DNA from: UBA3478 sp036782715
GTDB taxonomy: Bacteria; Bacteroidota; Bacteroidia; Flavobacteriales; Flavobacteriaceae
Direction of reading: 5' to 3'
Length of the DNA: 64,000 nt
NCBI GenBank assembly: GCA_036782715.1
Contig: DAIPYN010000003.1
Span: forward strand, 40,531-104,530
The notes under the pieces are model-generated. The model saw nothing but the letters and a program-made list of their open reading frames with translations. It made no database searches and had not been told where the DNA came from. Below are positions 17,069-25,847 of the stretch, piece after piece. Position numbers and translations under genes: made by a program. Positions within the stretch are counted from its first letter, which is position 1. Each line of letters begins with the position of its first letter.

Positions 17069-17938
17069 ATGTCTAAAACACAAAAAAACAGCCCGAAGGA
17101 TCGTTCGAAATTATTCGATACCTTCAAGCTTCTGGTGGTAAACGACGAGACCTTCGAAGAAGTGTTCTCTCAACGGTTATCTCGCCTGAACGCCTTTGTT
17201 TTTTTAGTCATTTTTGTGGGTCTTGTAAGCGCCCTTTCTTTCTTTGTTATCGCAGTAACACCATTACGATACTTTATTCCAGGAATAGAATCTGCCGCAC
17301 TGCAACGCGAGGTAGAGGCGCTTTTGGTTAAAACCGATTCCTTACAGCGCGTAATCGAAACCGATTCAAAATACATCGAGGGAATTCGTAGGGTACTTAG
17401 TGGAGAAGTGGTTTATGAAGCTCCCGAAATAGACAGCACAACGGTTTTCATGGACGCCCCTTCTACAGACCAACTGTTAGAGACGAGAAAAAGTATTGCT
17501 ATGCTAGAACTTGAAAGCCAAGTGAAGAAGGAAGAAGCTTATAGCCCCGTGGTAGAGACTACTATTTCAAATCCACTTTATTTTGCTCCGTTAAGCGGGG
17601 TGGTTTCTGGCGCTTATGACCCCGCGGTGGGACACCTCGCCATTGATATTGCAGCGGCAGAAGGAACAGGAGTTAAGGCGATCACCGATGGTACGGTATT
17701 ACATGCTGAATGGTCTGCTAATACAGGCTATAACCTGGTGGTAGTGCATCAAGGGGAGACCGTTTCTGTTTATAAACACAATGGCGTGATATTCAAGAAA
17801 CAAGGCGATACAGTGACTGCGGGAGAAATTATTGCTTCGGTAGGAAACACTGGTGAATTAAGCTCAGGATCACATCTTCATTTTGAACTTTGGAAGCAAG
17901 GAAAGCCGGTTAATCCTCAACAATACATCAAGTTTTAA
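17069..17938 (+). CDS. M23 family metallopeptidase, membrane-anchored
   Basis: The 289-residue protein has a cytoplasmic N-terminus, one transmembrane helix (about 44-66), a helical linker (about 75-150) and a C-terminal LytM/M23 domain. The zinc site is recognisable: HLAIDIA (His and Asp of the HxxxD motif) and SSGSHLHFELW (HxH). This looks like an active peptidoglycan endopeptidase acting in the periplasm, unlike the EnvC-like protein at 39085. The GH3 gene starts 2 bases after its stop, so both share a transcript. A -7 element lies 5 bases from the ATG. Confidence 0.9.
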   Translation: MSKTQKNSPKDRSKLFDTFKLLVVNDETFEEVFSQRLSRLNAFVFLVIFVGLVSALSFFVIAVTPLRYFIPGIESAALQREVEALLVKTDSLQRVIETDSKYIEGIRRVLSGEVVYEAPEIDSTTVFMDAPSTDQLLETRKSIAMLELESQVKKEEAYSPVVETTISNPLYFAPLSGVVSGAYDPAVGHLAIDIAAAEGTGVKAITDGTVLHAEWSANTGYNLVVVHQGETVSVYKHNGVIFKKQGDTVTAGEIIASVGNTGELSSGSHLHFELWKQGKPVNPQQYIKF

Positions 17939-17940
17939 TC

Positions 17941-19446
17941 ATGAGCCTAAAGTCATTCTTAGCTAAGCCTTTTGCGAGATGGAGCGTCGCTCGAAATAAA
18001 AAGCACATTGATCGACCGGTAGCCTCACAGGAAGCGGTTTTTCAGCAGATTGTTTCGAAAGCAAGAGATACGGCTTTTGGAATCGACCATGATTTTAAAT
18101 CGATTCGTACCTATAGTGACTTTAAGGCAAGAGTTCCTGTTCGTGATTACGAAGAATTAAGGCCTTATGTGGAACGAATTGTAAATGGCGAGAAAAACGT
18201 GCTTTGGCCCGGATTACCTGCTTATTTAGCTAAGACATCTGGCACCACTTCTGGCGCCAAATACATACCGATTACGGCAGAATCAATGAAGGAGCAAGTA
18301 ACTTCTTCAAAGCTCGCTTTACTTCAGTATATCGTCAATAAGGGAAGCGCAGATTATGTCAACGGAAAAATGATTTTCTTACAAGGAAGTCCCGTACTAG
18401 ACACCAAGGGCGCAGTTAAAATGGGTCGTTTATCAGGCATATCAGCCCACTACCTTCCTAGTTATTTACTTAAAAACAGGCTTCCCTCATGGGAGACTAA
18501 CATTATTGAAGATTGGGAAACCAAAGTAGAAGCGATTGTGGACGAGACTATTAACGAAAACATGAGCCTGATCGCTGGAATCCCCTCTTGGGTGCAGATG
18601 TATTTTGAGCGGCTTGTTGCTCGTTCAGGAAAGCGGGTTGGAGAGCTGTTTCCCAACTTTTCGCTTTACGTATACGGGGGGGTTAATTATGAGCCCTATC
18701 GACAAAAATTCGAAGATCTGCTAGGAAGAAGAGTTGATAGTATCGAATTGTTTCCTGCTAGTGAAGGCTTCTTTGCTTACCAAGACACATTAGAAAACAA
18801 AGGGTTGTTGCTCCAGGTGCATTCAGGAATATTTTATGAGTTCATTGAGGCTGGTAAGTTTTATGACGAAAACCCTCCGAGAATTTCTTTAGCTGACGTA
18901 CAGCTGGGTGTTGATTATGCCCTTATTCTTTCAACAAACGCAGGTTTATGGGGGTATAATATCGGAGACACTGTTCGATTTGTCTCTTTGAAACCCTATC
19001 GTGTAATTGTATCGGGAAGAATTAAGCACTTTATATCCGCCTTCGGCGAACACGTGATTGCTAAAGAGGTAGAAGAAGCCATGACGGTAGCTCTTGCAGC
19101 CCACCCCGAGGTAAGAATTTCAGAATTTAGTGTAGCACCAGAGGTTAACCCTAAAGACGGCGGTCTGCCCTATCATGAATGGCTCGTTGAATTTGAACAG
19201 GAGCCTAACGACAAGGAGGCTTTTGCAAAATCTCTTGATAATAGTGTCCAGAACCAAAACGTGTACTATAAAGACCTAATAGAAGGAAAGGTTTTAAAAC
19301 CCGCCGTTGTGAGCTCTTTGAAGAAAGGTGCCTTTGAGGCATATATGAGATCACAAGGAAAACTTGGGGGCCAAAACAAAGTAAAACGTCTTTCGAATGG
19401 GCGCGATGTAGCTGATTTATTAACACCATATCTAGCTACTTCATGA
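17941..19446 (+). CDS. GH3 auxin-responsive promoter family protein
   Basis: The 501-residue protein belongs to the GH3 branch of the adenylate-forming superfamily, named from plant acyl-acid amido synthetases. The phosphate loop is LAKTSGTTSGAKYIP (about 93-107). Later motifs are ELFPASEGFFAYQ, NAGLWGYNIGDTVRF and ISAFGEHV, which match the acyl-adenylate core. Bacteroidota carry these widely with no settled substrate. It sits between an M23 peptidase and a UDP-sugar epimerase and overlaps the latter by 4 bases (ATGA), so an envelope or cell-surface acyl transfer role is possible but unproven. Confidence 0.85.
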   Translation: MSLKSFLAKPFARWSVARNKKHIDRPVASQEAVFQQIVSKARDTAFGIDHDFKSIRTYSDFKARVPVRDYEELRPYVERIVNGEKNVLWPGLPAYLAKTSGTTSGAKYIPITAESMKEQVTSSKLALLQYIVNKGSADYVNGKMIFLQGSPVLDTKGAVKMGRLSGISAHYLPSYLLKNRLPSWETNIIEDWETKVEAIVDETINENMSLIAGIPSWVQMYFERLVARSGKRVGELFPNFSLYVYGGVNYEPYRQKFEDLLGRRVDSIELFPASEGFFAYQDTLENKGLLLQVHSGIFYEFIEAGKFYDENPPRISLADVQLGVDYALILSTNAGLWGYNIGDTVRFVSLKPYRVIVSGRIKHFISAFGEHVIAKEVEEAMTVALAAHPEVRISEFSVAPEVNPKDGGLPYHEWLVEFEQEPNDKEAFAKSLDNSVQNQNVYYKDLIEGKVLKPAVVSSLKKGAFEAYMRSQGKLGGQNKVKRLSNGRDVADLLTPYLATS

Positions 19447-20432
19447 AAAGAGCTTTAATTACTGGCGCAGCAGGGTTCCTGGGTTCTCACTTAGCAGATC
19501 GGTTATTGGCCGAGGGTTATGAGGTTATTGGCATGGATAATCTAATTACTGGTGACTTACGCAATCTAGACCATTTGAAATCAGAGCCGCGATTTAGTTT
19601 TGTGGAGCACGATGTGACTGAGTATGTATCGGTATCGGGACCGCTTAGCTGCATTTTGCACTTCGCCTCTCCTGCAAGCCCAATAGACTATCTCAAAATT
19701 CCAATACAAACGTTAAAGGTGGGTTCGCTAGGAACCCACAATTTGCTAGGCTTAGCAAAAGACAAGCAGGCACGTTTTATGATTGCCTCTACTTCTGAAG
19801 TATATGGGGATCCGCTAGTGCATCCACAAGACGAATCCTATTTTGGAAACGTGAATGCGATTGGCCCTAGAGGGGTTTATGACGAGGCCAAGCGTTTTCA
19901 GGAGTCAATGACTATGGCCTATCATCGTTTTCATGGCTTAGATACTAGAATCGCACGAATATTCAACACTTACGGTCCAAGAATGAGACTAAATGACGGC
20001 CGAGTCATTCCTGCCTTTATTGGTCAGATTTTGCGCTCTGAGCCACTAACTGTTTTTGGGGACGGAAAACAAACTAGAAGTTTTTGCTACGTTGACGACC
20101 TTGTAGAAGGGCTTTATCGCTTACTTCGTTCTGATTATCACCTACCCGTGAATCTAGGAAACCCAGACGAGATAAGCATTGTAGACTTTGCCACAGAGAT
20201 CAAAGAGATCATGGGGTCTGAACAACCGATTGCTTTTAAAGAATTACCTGCCGACGACCCCACCCAAAGACAGCCCGATATTACCAAAGCAAAAGAGCTA
20301 CTAGGTTGGAGTCCTCAATTTGAACGAAAAGAAGGTCTAAGAAAGACGATCGAATACTTCAAGAGCTTAGCGCCCGAGGAGTGGTATAAAAAAGAACACA
20401 GAACGTTTAATCATCAGAATAAGAAAAAATGA
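19443..20432 (+). CDS. NAD-dependent epimerase/decarboxylase, UDP-xylose synthase-like
   Basis: The 329-residue protein is an extended SDR sugar-nucleotide enzyme. It has the NAD-binding motif TGAAGFLGSHLADRLL (about 6-21), HFASPASPIDY, the catalytic STSEVYGDP and YDEAKR (Tyr/Lys), then RIFNTYGPRMRLNDGRV and FGDGKQTRSFCYVDDLV. The HFASPASP and NTYGPRM text is characteristic of UDP-glucuronate decarboxylases, so the product is likely UDP-xylose or a related sugar for surface glycans. It overlaps GH3 upstream and purD downstream by 4 bases each. Confidence 0.88.
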   Translation: MKRALITGAAGFLGSHLADRLLAEGYEVIGMDNLITGDLRNLDHLKSEPRFSFVEHDVTEYVSVSGPLSCILHFASPASPIDYLKIPIQTLKVGSLGTHNLLGLAKDKQARFMIASTSEVYGDPLVHPQDESYFGNVNAIGPRGVYDEAKRFQESMTMAYHRFHGLDTRIARIFNTYGPRMRLNDGRVIPAFIGQILRSEPLTVFGDGKQTRSFCYVDDLVEGLYRLLRSDYHLPVNLGNPDEISIVDFATEIKEIMGSEQPIAFKELPADDPTQRQPDITKAKELLGWSPQFERKEGLRKTIEYFKSLAPEEWYKKEHRTFNHQNKKK

Positions 20433-21709
20433 ATCATCGCGTACTAATTGTTGGGTCAGGAGGGCGAGAACACGCCATAGCACACAAAATAGCAGAGAGC
20501 AATAGATGCGAGGCGCTATATGTGGCCCCGGGGAATGCAGGGACCACAGAGATCGCTTTAAATTTGAATATTGAGGTTGATCAGTTTACTGAATTGGGGC
20601 AAGCTTGCTTAGAGCACAATATTACGATGCTTATTGTAGGGCCAGAGGTTCCGCTTGTAAAAGGAATTGTTGATTTTTTTCAAAACGACCCAAGCCTAAG
20701 CCCTATTTTAGTTGTTGGTCCAGACGCAGTGGCTGCACAGCTAGAAGGCTCAAAAGATTTTGCAAAAGCTTTCATGCAAAAGCACGGAGTACCTACAGCT
20801 GCCTATCAAACCTTTACTTCTGAAAATATTGAGGAGGGCTATAAGTTCTTAGAATCATTGAAACCTCCCTACGTACTTAAAGCAGACGGGTTAGCTGCAG
20901 GTAAAGGTGTGCTTATTTTAGATAAGTTAGCCGATGCAAAAAACGAATTAGCTCAATTCTTAACCCACAATAGTTTTGGTGAAGCCGGACAAAAAGTAGT
21001 TGTCGAGGAGTTCTTAGATGGTATCGAGTGCAGCTGCTTTGTTTTAGTAGACAACACAGGCAGTTACCAAATTCTCCCCTTGGCGAAGGACTACAAAAGG
21101 ATTGGCGAGGGAGATACCGGTCTTAATACAGGTGGAATGGGAGCGATTTCTCCTGTGCCCTTCGTAGACGACAAGCTATTTGAAAGCATTGAAACCGAGG
21201 TGGTAAAGCCAACGGTTAATGGGGTAAAGGCTGAGAACTACAATTACAAAGGCATCATTTTTATTGGCCTTATGGTTGTAAAAGGTAAGCCGTATGTTAT
21301 TGAATATAACGTTAGAATGGGAGACCCAGAAACCGAGGTTGTTTTCCCTAGAATTGAGAGTGACGTGGTTGATTTATTTGAGGCTATTGCACAAGGAACC
21401 CTTAGTTCGGTCGAACTTTCGATTAACCCACAAACCGCCGCCACAGTAATCGCTGTTTCGGGAGGGTATCCAGAGGCTTATGAAAAGAATAAGAAGATTA
21501 AAGGGGTTGAGCAGGTGACAGAATCTGTTGTGTTTCACGCGGGAACCACCTTGAAAGAAGGTGAGGTTCTCACTTCAGGGGGTCGAGTACTTGCACTAAC
21601 CTCATTTGGAAAAGACAAGGATGAGGCTTTGACGAAAAGCTATAACAGCCTGAGCCAAATTAAATTTGATAAGATGAATTATCGCAAGGATATAGGATTC
21701 GATCTATAA
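20429..21709 (+). CDS. purD: Phosphoribosylamine-glycine ligase
   Basis: PurD makes glycinamide ribonucleotide from phosphoribosylamine, glycine and ATP, the second step of purine synthesis. The 426-residue protein starts with VLIVGSGGREHAIAHKI, and the ATP-grasp domain includes VLKADGLAAGKGVLI (about residues 150-164), EEFLDGIECSC, NTGGMGAISP and VIEYNVRMGDPETEV. The C-terminal domain has HAGTTLKEGEVLTSGGRVLA. Length is normal. It overlaps the epimerase by 4 bases and ends in a 6-base overlap with a small convergent membrane-protein gene. Other pur genes are not nearby. Confidence 0.96.
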   Translation: MNHRVLIVGSGGREHAIAHKIAESNRCEALYVAPGNAGTTEIALNLNIEVDQFTELGQACLEHNITMLIVGPEVPLVKGIVDFFQNDPSLSPILVVGPDAVAAQLEGSKDFAKAFMQKHGVPTAAYQTFTSENIEEGYKFLESLKPPYVLKADGLAAGKGVLILDKLADAKNELAQFLTHNSFGEAGQKVVVEEFLDGIECSCFVLVDNTGSYQILPLAKDYKRIGEGDTGLNTGGMGAISPVPFVDDKLFESIETEVVKPTVNGVKAENYNYKGIIFIGLMVVKGKPYVIEYNVRMGDPETEVVFPRIESDVVDLFEAIAQGTLSSVELSINPQTAATVIAVSGGYPEAYEKNKKIKGVEQVTESVVFHAGTTLKEGEVLTSGGRVLALTSFGKDKDEALTKSYNSLSQIKFDKMNYRKDIGFDL

Positions 21710-21928
21710 GAATGAGTGGGCAGAGTTGTCTTTGTTTTCTTCTCCGCTCTCATGATATTTCTTAAGTTCGCCCATCCAGTAAGCGCCAGCAACGAAACCT
21801 ATGACAACAAAAAGCCAATTGATGCCATTTGCCAACCACCAGTTGCTAGTAAATCTTAATAGATCATAGGGTGCTAGAAGCACGTCAGAAAAGAGGAATG
21901 AGATCCAATTAAAGAATGAAGTCCACAT
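21704..21928 (-). CDS. Small uncharacterised membrane protein (DUF6341-like)
   Basis: The reading frame could begin further upstream, but the ATG at 21928 gives a compact 74-residue protein (MWTSFFNWISFLF...) and lies about 20 bases after a near-consensus -7 element TACTTTTA (21949-21956). It has one or two hydrophobic segments: a Trp/Phe-rich N-terminus and a clear helix INWLFVVIGFVAGAYWMG. A charged tail (EESGE/ENKDN type) follows. Similar proteins next to purD in Flavobacteriia have been called DUF6341; I recall this without checking. Function unknown. Confidence 0.6.
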   Translation of the reverse strand: MWTSFFNWISFLFSDVLLAPYDLLRFTSNWWLANGINWLFVVIGFVAGAYWMGELKKYHESGEENKDNSAHSFL

Positions 21929-22003
21929 ATATACGTTACTTGAGAGCGTAAAAGTACAAACTAAGAACACACAGAACAAAATTTAGTTCGAACCTAAAAA
22001 GTT

Positions 22004-22624
22004 ATGATGACATCAGATTTAACGACAAAGGCTTATCAGATTTTTGAACAGAGTATCGAGGACTATCACCGGTTTGATCGTGTTGATCAGCCTATTTCAA
22101 ATCCTTATAATAAGAGCGATATTGAACACCTCTTTTACCTTAAGAATTGGATTGACACGGTTCAATGGCACTATGAGGATATCATTCGCGACCCTAATAT
22201 CAACCCAGAAGACGCGCTAGTGCTCAAGAGAAAAATTGATGCAAGTAATCAACACCGCACAGATTTAGTTGAAAACCTAGACGCCTTTTTCTTGAATGAA
22301 TATAAGTATGTAGAGGTGATAAAAGAGGCTCAGATCAACACAGAAAGCCCTGCCTGGGCGTTCGATCGATTATCTATTCTTGCCCTCAAAATTTATCATA
22401 TGCAGGAAGAGGCAAGTCGCTTAGAAGCTAGCGAGAATCACCGCCAAGCTTGTCAAAAGAAACTCGAGGTGCTGCTTGAGCAACGAACCGATCTAATGAG
22501 CGCAATCGAACAATTGCTCGAAGATTTTAAATCGGGAAGAAAGTACATGAAGGTCTATAAGCAGATGAAAATGTATAACGACGACGATTTAAACCCTGTT
22601 CTCCGTGAGGCGAAAAAAGCATAA
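22004..22624 (+). CDS. DUF4254 family protein
   Basis: The 206-residue protein is predicted to be all-helical and cytoplasmic, without signal peptide or membrane segment. It shows the DUF4254 pattern: an N-terminal IFEQSIEDYHR, LFYLKNWIDTVQWHYEDIIRDP, and KRKIDASNQHRTDLVENLD. Its function is not known. The gene overlaps the following GT9 glycosyltransferase by 20 bases, and that pairing suggests a part in surface-glycan assembly. Two ATG codons in tandem at the start leave the exact first residue open by one codon. Confidence 0.78.
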   Translation: MMTSDLTTKAYQIFEQSIEDYHRFDRVDQPISNPYNKSDIEHLFYLKNWIDTVQWHYEDIIRDPNINPEDALVLKRKIDASNQHRTDLVENLDAFFLNEYKYVEVIKEAQINTESPAWAFDRLSILALKIYHMQEEASRLEASENHRQACQKKLEVLLEQRTDLMSAIEQLLEDFKSGRKYMKVYKQMKMYNDDDLNPVLREAKKA

Positions 22625-23624
22625 TAGCCCCCGAAAGCTATTGCTGATACGATTCTCTGCTTTGGGAGATGTAGCTATGACCGTCCCAATGATTAGGGCG
22701 CTCAAGAGAACCTTTCCTGACATCGAATTAAGCCTTCTTTCTAAAACCTTTCCTTTAAAGATTTTCTCTTCTGAAAGCAACTTGAATACGATTACTTTTG
22801 ATTCTCAAAAATATCGCGGCCTCTTGGGTCTTTGGCAACTTTCTAAATCTATTGTTGCTGAAGGAATTACTGATGTCGCTGATTTACATTATAGCCTTAG
22901 GAGTCGTATCCTATGTCTTTTTTTGAGACTGAGAGGCCTTAACGTTAGTCAGCGCACGAAACAACGACGTCTTCGAAGACAATGGACAAGAAAAGGTCTT
23001 AAACCAAAAAAGCGTTTAGATACACAAGTTCAGGCCTATTTAAAAACAATAGCGCAGCTCGGTTTTGTAGTTGAGGAGAAGGCTTTGCTTGACGAAATGG
23101 TAAGAAACAGGGTTAGTTCTAAATCACAGAAAGTTGGAATCGCTCCTTTCGCAGCACACAAACACAAAACATACCCAACAAGCCTTACGGCCGAGCTATT
23201 AAAAAAGTTGAGCAAAAAATACCAAACGGTATTATTTGGTGCTAAAGGAACAGAGTCCCAACAATTCGACCAGTGGGTATCTGAAGGAATTGCTCATGAA
23301 AACGCTGCAACGCTTTCTTTTGAGATGCAGTTACAAGAAATGCAGTCTTTAGGAGTTATGATTAGTATGGATAGCGCTAACGGACATATTGCTGCGAACT
23401 ATGGTGTGCCTGTCATTACCATCTGGGGAGCGACCGCGCCTAGTTGTGGTTTTTCTGTTTTGGCTCAACCCAACGAAAATCAATTTCAACCTGATCCAGA
23501 GAAATATCCGTTTCTTCCTTCTTCGATTTTTGGGAAGAGTACTTTTAAGGGTTATGAAATAGCTATGGAGAGCATTGATCCGAAAACAATTTTAAACAGG
23601 GTGAATCAACTAATGCTACCTTGA
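22605..23624 (+). CDS. Glycosyltransferase family 9 (heptosyltransferase-like)
   Basis: The 339-residue protein begins KLLLIRFSALGDVAMTVPMIRAL, the signature of ADP-heptose:LPS heptosyltransferases, and has the second Rossmann half with VGIAPFAAHKHKTYP and VISMDSANGHIAANYGVPVITIWGAT, where the nucleotide-sugar site lies. It probably adds a sugar to the lipid A core or another surface glycan on the cytoplasmic face. The start is a GTG at 22605 inside the DUF4254 gene; no ATG gives the N-terminal motif. The last 19 bases overlap the convergent arsS gene. Confidence 0.87.
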   Translation: MRRKKHNSPRKLLLIRFSALGDVAMTVPMIRALKRTFPDIELSLLSKTFPLKIFSSESNLNTITFDSQKYRGLLGLWQLSKSIVAEGITDVADLHYSLRSRILCLFLRLRGLNVSQRTKQRRLRRQWTRKGLKPKKRLDTQVQAYLKTIAQLGFVVEEKALLDEMVRNRVSSKSQKVGIAPFAAHKHKTYPTSLTAELLKKLSKKYQTVLFGAKGTESQQFDQWVSEGIAHENAATLSFEMQLQEMQSLGVMISMDSANGHIAANYGVPVITIWGATAPSCGFSVLAQPNENQFQPDPEKYPFLPSSIFGKSTFKGYEIAMESIDPKTILNRVNQLMLP

Positions 23625-24655
23625 CAAGAACTTCCCGAGCCTGCAGCGCATCCATAGCAGTGCTGATGCACATTAATTTTTCGGTTTGAATATGCGTTAG
23701 TGTTGAGATCGGCTAAATAGCGTTTGTTTCCTGAAATAGGTATTTGTAGCATTTGATTGAAATCGCAATCGTATAGACTACCATCGTATCCGACCGAAAG
23801 AGTATTTCTACACATAAGCCCAGATATGGTTGAAGGGTTGAATGCCTCAACTAGGCTCTCCATATATTCCTCATAATTTTTTGAAGCCAGTAAATACTCT
23901 AAGAATCGTGAGATGGGTAAATTGGTAATACAGAACAACTGGTTGAAATCAATATTGAAATCTGCCTTCAGTTTGCGTTTGAAGTCAGCTTCTAATTCTT
24001 TTTCTGATCCTGGCAGAAACGCACCTGAAGGGTTGTATACCAAATCTAGTTTTAAATGCTCATCTCGACCATAACCTAATTCATTGAGTCGTTTTAAAGC
24101 TGTAATTGATTTAGAGAAGACCCCTTCACCTCGCTGGCGATCAGTGGCGCGCATAGAATAATGAGGTAATGATGAGACCACGTGAACACCATTTTCTTTG
24201 AAAAATTGTGGATAGCTTTTGTAGTGATTGTTTGATTCTAAAATAGTCAGATTAGACCTGACAATGATGTCTTGCACAGAGAGCGAAACAGCCGCCCGTA
24301 CTAATCGTTGAAATTCTGGATTCATTTCAGGGGCTCCCCCAGTCAAGTCTAGCGTATTTGGCCTGAAACGTTCAATAGCCTCAATCACTTTATCGATAGT
24401 ATCTGAGGACATGATTTCTTTTCGGTCGGGTCCTGCATCCACGTGGCAATGAACGCAAGTTTGATTGCACATATAACCGAGGTTGACCTGAAGAATTTCA
24501 AGCCCATCGGTTTTAAGTTCCACATTAAGCCCTCTCAACCGGTCTGAAAACTTGGGTAAAACACCTGAAGAAAACGGCCCTGAAGATAAAATCTGAAGTT
24601 GTTGTTTGGGATCTGCAAGCAAGTGCTTCGATCTTTGAAGGGATGTTTTTGCCAT
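23606..24655 (-). CDS. arsS: Arsenosugar biosynthesis radical SAM protein ArsS
   Basis: ArsS is a radical SAM enzyme thought to attach a 5'-deoxyadenosyl group to dimethylarsenite on the way to arsenosugars. The 349-residue protein has the [4Fe-4S] motif CNQTCVHC (about residues 63-70) with DAGPDRKE after it, the TGGAPEMNPEF strand, and a C-terminal Cys-rich domain (DCDFNQ, HCYGCAAGSGSSC) typical of the family. The gene follows, with no gap, a carboxymuconolactone-like peroxidase gene that is its usual partner. The methylase ArsM is not in this window. Identification rests on motif order and the partner gene. Confidence 0.88.
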   Translation of the reverse strand: MAKTSLQRSKHLLADPKQQLQILSSGPFSSGVLPKFSDRLRGLNVELKTDGLEILQVNLGYMCNQTCVHCHVDAGPDRKEIMSSDTIDKVIEAIERFRPNTLDLTGGAPEMNPEFQRLVRAAVSLSVQDIIVRSNLTILESNNHYKSYPQFFKENGVHVVSSLPHYSMRATDRQRGEGVFSKSITALKRLNELGYGRDEHLKLDLVYNPSGAFLPGSEKELEADFKRKLKADFNIDFNQLFCITNLPISRFLEYLLASKNYEEYMESLVEAFNPSTISGLMCRNTLSVGYDGSLYDCDFNQMLQIPISGNKRYLADLNTNAYSNRKINVHQHCYGCAAGSGSSCQGSIS

Positions 24656-24991
24656 CTAGTGAGAAAGCTTTTTGTGCTTATTCATCATTTGAACCGCATG
24701 AACCAGTGTTGCTCCGCTTTCAATGGCTGCACCGGAGTGCACAGCCTCCATCATCTCTTCTTCTGTGATCCCTCTTTGAAGACCATCCTTGGTATAGGCA
24801 TCGATGCAGTAAGGACATTTTACCACGTGGCTTACAGCCAACGCAATTAATGATTTTTCCCGCGCCGAAAGAGCTCCTTCTTCAAATACCTTGGAGTAGT
24901 ATTCGAAAAATCGTGTACCGAGAGGCTCGCTCCAATCGGTGATTTTTTTGAAGTTTTTGAGATCTTTCGGGTCATAGTAGGTGTCACTCAT
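24656..24991 (-). CDS. Arsenosugar-associated peroxidase-like protein (AhpD/CMD fold)
   Basis: The 111-residue protein is a carboxymuconolactone-decarboxylase/AhpD-like domain with the redox pair CPYC followed by IDAYTKDGL (about residues 58-70). ALSAREKSLIALAVSHVV is the typical preceding helix. It matches the peroxidase-like family found beside arsS. Its stop abuts the arsS ATG, so it is the first gene of an ArsS operon transcribed leftwards. It may handle the redox state of arsenical thiols; this is inference from the partnership. No perfect -7 element was found upstream. Confidence 0.85.
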   Translation of the reverse strand: MSDTYYDPKDLKNFKKITDWSEPLGTRFFEYYSKVFEEGALSAREKSLIALAVSHVVKCPYCIDAYTKDGLQRGITEEEMMEAVHSGAAIESGATLVHAVQMMNKHKKLSH

Positions 24992-25043
24992 AGCTTAACT
25001 TTTTCGAAACTCTAAGTTAAGGCTTTAGGCCTCATTTTGTGGT

Positions 25044-25051
25044 TATCTTTG
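25044..25051 (+). promoter_or_regulatory. -7 element for the patatin gene
   Basis: TATCTTTG, 16 bases before the ATG at 25068, matches TAnnTTTG. Confidence 0.6.
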
Positions 25052-25067
25052 ATGTTAAAACCCCTTT

Positions 25068-25847
25068 ATGAGTTTCGATAACAACAAACACACCTCTCTT
25101 GTTCTTTCTGGCGGAGGGGTTCGTGGAATGGCGCATATTGGTTTTATAAAGGCGCTTCAAGAGCACGACATTCAAATTGATCGCGTTGCTGGATCTAGTG
25201 CCGGAGCTCTTGTTGGGGCATTATTTGCGAATGGAAACTCGACAGAGGATATGCTTTCTTTCTTTAAGGAAGCGCCTCTTTTTAAATACAATTACTTTAG
25301 TATTACCAAACCAGGCCTTATTGATACAGAGCGCTATTACGATCTGTTAAAGGGCTTTTTATTGCACGACAGTTTCGAAGAACTTCAGCTACCTCTGCAT
25401 GTGGCTGCCACTAATTTATTAGACGGTAGCCTAAAAGAATTTAATAGCGGGGAGCTGATTAAACCTTTACTGGCTTCAGCTTCATTGACCCCAGTGTTTA
25501 GTCCTATGATGATCGATAAACAGCTCTATGCGGATGGAGGAATCCTAAGCAATTTTCCGTTAGAATTAGTAAGGGATTATTCGGATCGAATCATCGGATC
25601 GAACACTACTGAATTGAGCACTGTTGAACCTCATCAGCTGAAAAACGCGATTCAACTTACCGCAAGGGTAAGTAGCCTGATGATTTACTCTCGTACGATT
25701 GAAAAGCTAAAGGCTTGTGACTTCTACATCCAACCCGAAGACCTCAAGAAAATAGGGTTCTTGGATAAATCAGGAATTGAAAAAGCGTATCAACTCGGAT
25801 ACGAAGAAGGCAGCCGAGTGATTTCAGCCTACCTCTCGACAATTTAA
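25068..25847 (+). CDS. Patatin-like phospholipase family protein
   Basis: The 259-residue protein has the patatin Ser-Asp dyad: oxyanion loop LSGGGVRGMAHIG (about 13-25), nucleophile GSSAGA (about 42-47) and the catalytic Asp in YADGGILSNFP (about 161-171). It is a small, single-domain cytoplasmic member of the RssA type; no signal peptide or barrel domain is present. The likely activity is lipid acyl hydrolysis, with unknown substrate. It has its own -7 element and its end overlaps the convergent reductase gene by 4 bases. Confidence 0.88.
   Translation: MSFDNNKHTSLVLSGGGVRGMAHIGFIKALQEHDIQIDRVAGSSAGALVGALFANGNSTEDMLSFFKEAPLFKYNYFSITKPGLIDTERYYDLLKGFLLHDSFEELQLPLHVAATNLLDGSLKEFNSGELIKPLLASASLTPVFSPMMIDKQLYADGGILSNFPLELVRDYSDRIIGSNTTELSTVEPHQLKNAIQLTARVSSLMIYSRTIEKLKACDFYIQPEDLKKIGFLDKSGIEKAYQLGYEEGSRVISAYLSTI

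Noticed and set aside
18676..18682. Run of seven G in the GH3 gene, a possible phase-variation tract
   Set aside because: The tract is short, the gene is intact and a core-type enzyme, and there is no repeated motif around it.
24207..24215. TGTGGATAG, one mismatch from a DnaA box
   Set aside because: A single near-match inside the arsS coding sequence, with no cluster around it.
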